Below are positions 62,564 through 64,000 of a DNA stretch of 64,000 nt, piece by piece. The DNA comes from JBNLBS01 sp050303415. GTDB lineage: Bacteria > Pseudomonadota > Gammaproteobacteria > Methylococcales > Methylomonadaceae. The translations under genes and the position numbers were made by a program. The stretch's first letter is position 1; every line of letters starts with the position of its first letter. The stretch spans positions 30,703 through 94,702 of the forward strand of contig JBNLBS010000016.1 in assembly GCA_050303415.1 (NCBI GenBank), in the 5' to 3' direction. Under the pieces are notes generated by a model that was not told where the DNA came from, did not search any database, and saw only the letters and a program-made list of their open reading frames with translations.

Positions 62564-62989
62564 TTATGCAAGCTGCGTATCCTCGCGATAATGGCGGGAT
62601 AACCGCTTTATATTGTGAAACTTTTGCTTGTAGTCTGCGACATCCCATAACCAAGCCTCTTGAATGACATAATACTTGTCATATAGCACCCAAATGAGTT
62701 TGTCCCACGCATAGTTAGTTGCTTTGGGCACCATTGTTACTTTGCTTCCCGGTTTGCCGCTGGGGCGATTGCCTTTAACCTGATAACGAATATTTTTGTA
62801 TATGAAATCAGACCCGCGATTAACTGCTGTAATTTTTTGCATATATGCTGAATATTCATTTTCAAGCATACCCACTAACATGGCGGCATCATACTCAGAA
62901 ATTGGCGTAGTAATTTGTGGGGCAACCCCGTATCGATCTTGCCACTCAAGAGCAACTGCTACCAATTTTGTACGAAGCTCGTTGTTCAT
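62564..62989 (-). CDS. Hypothetical cassette protein, possible nuclease-like
   Basis: This 141-residue protein has no signal peptide and no family I can name. The stretch D61-x8-Q70-V-K72 in SDFIYKNIRYQVKG resembles a PD-(D/E)xK nuclease core with Gln at the Glu position, and many cassette genes encode such fold members; this is weak evidence. Its stop lies 5 bases before attC R'' 62558 and its start follows R' 62999 by 9 bases, the usual tight cassette layout. Confidence 0.65.
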   Translation of the reverse strand: MNNELRTKLVAVALEWQDRYGVAPQITTPISEYDAAMLVGMLENEYSAYMQKITAVNRGSDFIYKNIRYQVKGNRPSGKPGSKVTMVPKATNYAWDKLIWVLYDKYYVIQEAWLWDVADYKQKFHNIKRLSRHYREDTQLA

Positions 62990-62998
62990 TCTTTAAGC

Positions 62999-63085
62999 GT
63001 ATAACGTTTCAACTGTGAGGCCAGTAGTCGCATAGGGGGGCACGAGCAACGGCGGTTACGAGCCCTTTCGAGCACCTTGTTAGTG
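62999..63085 (-). mobile_element. Integron attC-like recombination site (1)
   Basis: On the minus strand, R''-like CACTAAC (63085-63079, with C instead of a purine at the first base) and R' GTTATAC (63005-62999) bound 87 bases; the end reads GAAACGTTATAC as in typical 59-base elements. Arms are less regular than in site 2. Confidence 0.65.
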
Positions 63086-63089
63086 CTTT

Positions 63090-63260
63090 TCATTCCAAGG
63101 TTGGACACAAAAGCACCTCTCCACTTTCGTTAACAAATGAAGCAGAATAGTATGGGTCATGCCCACACTCCCTTGTATGGTTCCTTTTGTCATAACGAAT
63201 CTCAAGCAATAGGCTATGGCCATTGCAGTGTGTTGGGCTGAACCGTTTTGGATAGACGGC
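63090..63260 (-). pseudogene. Remnant reading frame upstream of attC site 1
   Basis: A frame of 56 codons runs from just after a TAG at 63263-63261 to TGA at 63092-63090, ending ...SASFVNESGEVLLCPTLE. It has no ATG or GTG start. In the same frame another open stretch upstream of the TAG reads NPLNKETGLT. It may be a decayed cassette gene, cut by stop codons. Confidence 0.35.
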
Positions 63261-64000
63261 CTAGGTTAGCCCGGTTTCTTTATTAAGAGGATTGTATTGT
63301 TTTCGAGTGGGATTGTCTAAGTTTTATCAACTTCTTTTGGACGTTAGTTAGCTTTATGGTGATCTATTGTGAATGATGAGCGCCCTTTTTTGTCCTGCGC
63401 TATTACTTGTTTGCTGTTATTTATGTGCCTTTCTCCCGTTAGTCTGAGGTTCCCTATTTTAACGAACCCCCTCGATTTATGTAAAACGTGTTTCAGATTG
63501 GCCATATTCCACTTTTCATCAACATGTCAAACAGGGGGTATATCCACTGAATTGGTGTGGCGATATCAAATGTTCAGTTGGTGGTGATGAATAACATGCG
63601 TCCGATTACTCGAAGCTAATCGGACCTACCGTGCTGCAACAGCAGAAATAAAGTAAATATCCATTTCATCTATTTTAGGGCACAACGAGGTTGTAGAAAA
63701 ACCCAAAAATTCAATCATAATCTTCAACCTGGTTTCTTTATTTTTCAGATAGACTAACTATGCCCAAATTTCTAATTAACATCAAGATTAAGTTGATTTT
63801 GGTTGTCAGCGTTCGTCATTGAAGCTGGTTTTACTTTTTCTTAATATTTATCCTATTTATACGGCTATTTCACCATAGCAGAAAATTTAAATTTAACCTG
63901 ACCCCAATTATTTTTCACCATAGGGTGAATTCAAGTTCAAAGCGCAACGGTCTTAGTTTTAAAAAGAACCTCGTAAGGTGTTCTGAAATTTAAACATTTT
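63261..64000. other. Region with short palindromes and no gene
   Basis: No convincing gene is seen. A 72-codon plus frame at 63369 begins with GTG and has no signature. TCCGATTA/TAATCGGA (63601-63624, 8-base loop) and TTCACC-ATAG-GGTGAA (63914-63929) are perfect inverted repeats, and TTTCACCATAG is repeated at 63868-63878 and 63913-63923. No integrase or attI was seen. Confidence 0.4.

Noticed and set aside
63369..63587. 72-codon plus frame
   Set aside because: GTG start, no ribosome site, composition unlike the coding neighbours.
1..64000. CRISPR array, rRNA, complete insertion sequence or prophage
   Set aside because: No regularly spaced repeats, rRNA signatures, transposase or phage structural genes were seen in either strand.

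Overview
The window looks like chromosome of a moderately AT-rich gammaproteobacterium. It carries fabA-fabB, Slt70, TtcA, Rof, LdtD/YcbB, YejM-like and EptA families, YcgN and a tRNA-Ser(UGA) with encoded CCA. The mix of a glucosylglycerate operon, an aryl-polyene-type ketosynthase block, an RRM cold-shock-type RNA-binding protein and a secreted PQQ-type sugar dehydrogenase would fit a Methylococcales-like aquatic bacterium. That placement is an inference; no methane-oxidation gene is in view.

Region 1 (1-7.5 kb, minus strand) is a lipid or secondary-metabolite operon: AMP-ligase, ICMT-like methyltransferase, thermostable-hemolysin-family protein, heme-oxygenase-like diiron oxidase (HDO) with a full ligand set, SDR and TPR lipid-linked genes. 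After a strong hairpin come a YejM-like sulfatase-fold protein and a cytochrome P450 cut by the window edge. This is the best candidate for an undescribed pathway. Divergent from it is an EptA/MCR-type phosphoethanolamine transferase. Region 2 (9.8-25.2 kb) is envelope maintenance and signalling: a MepK-like and an LdtD-like peptidoglycan enzyme, a porin plus short periplasmic binding protein facing an NtrB/NtrC-like pair, then an OmpR-type two-component system facing a VWA-PspA-membrane protein operon, a CDF transporter and a diheme cytochrome.

Region 3 (25.3-30.9 kb, minus strand) encodes a complete glucosylglycerate cycle: glycerate kinase, GpgS, phosphatase, glucosylglycerate phosphorylase and GalU. 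Region 4 (31.5-42.3 kb) holds an SH3-M48-CHASE2/adenylate cyclase operon, a secreted ParB-fold protein, Rof, a retropepsin, a Nudix hydrolase, a sugar dehydrogenase, a possibly leaderless lone response regulator, a cNMP-GGDEF protein and an RRM protein. Region 5 (42.7-54 kb) is housekeeping: tRNA-Ser, SAM hydroxide adenosyltransferase, ttcA, fabB-fabA, slt, an ABC exporter with a PHP phosphoesterase, a GCS2 ligase with an M14 deacylase, and YcgN.

Region 6 (54-58.8 kb, minus strand) is a compact block in the order FAD oxidoreductase, KS, dehydratase, KR, KS. It matches the apeO-P-Q-R end of aryl polyene clusters but lacks the rest of the cluster here. Region 7 (59-64 kb) is accessory DNA. It contains small proteins, a RibD-C reductase, and at least two integron-type gene cassettes on the minus strand bounded by three attC-like sites. 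In both cassettes the R'' box is the exact reverse complement of the box at the upstream junction. No integrase lies in the window, so this may be a CALIN or the distal end of an array whose integrase is further right.
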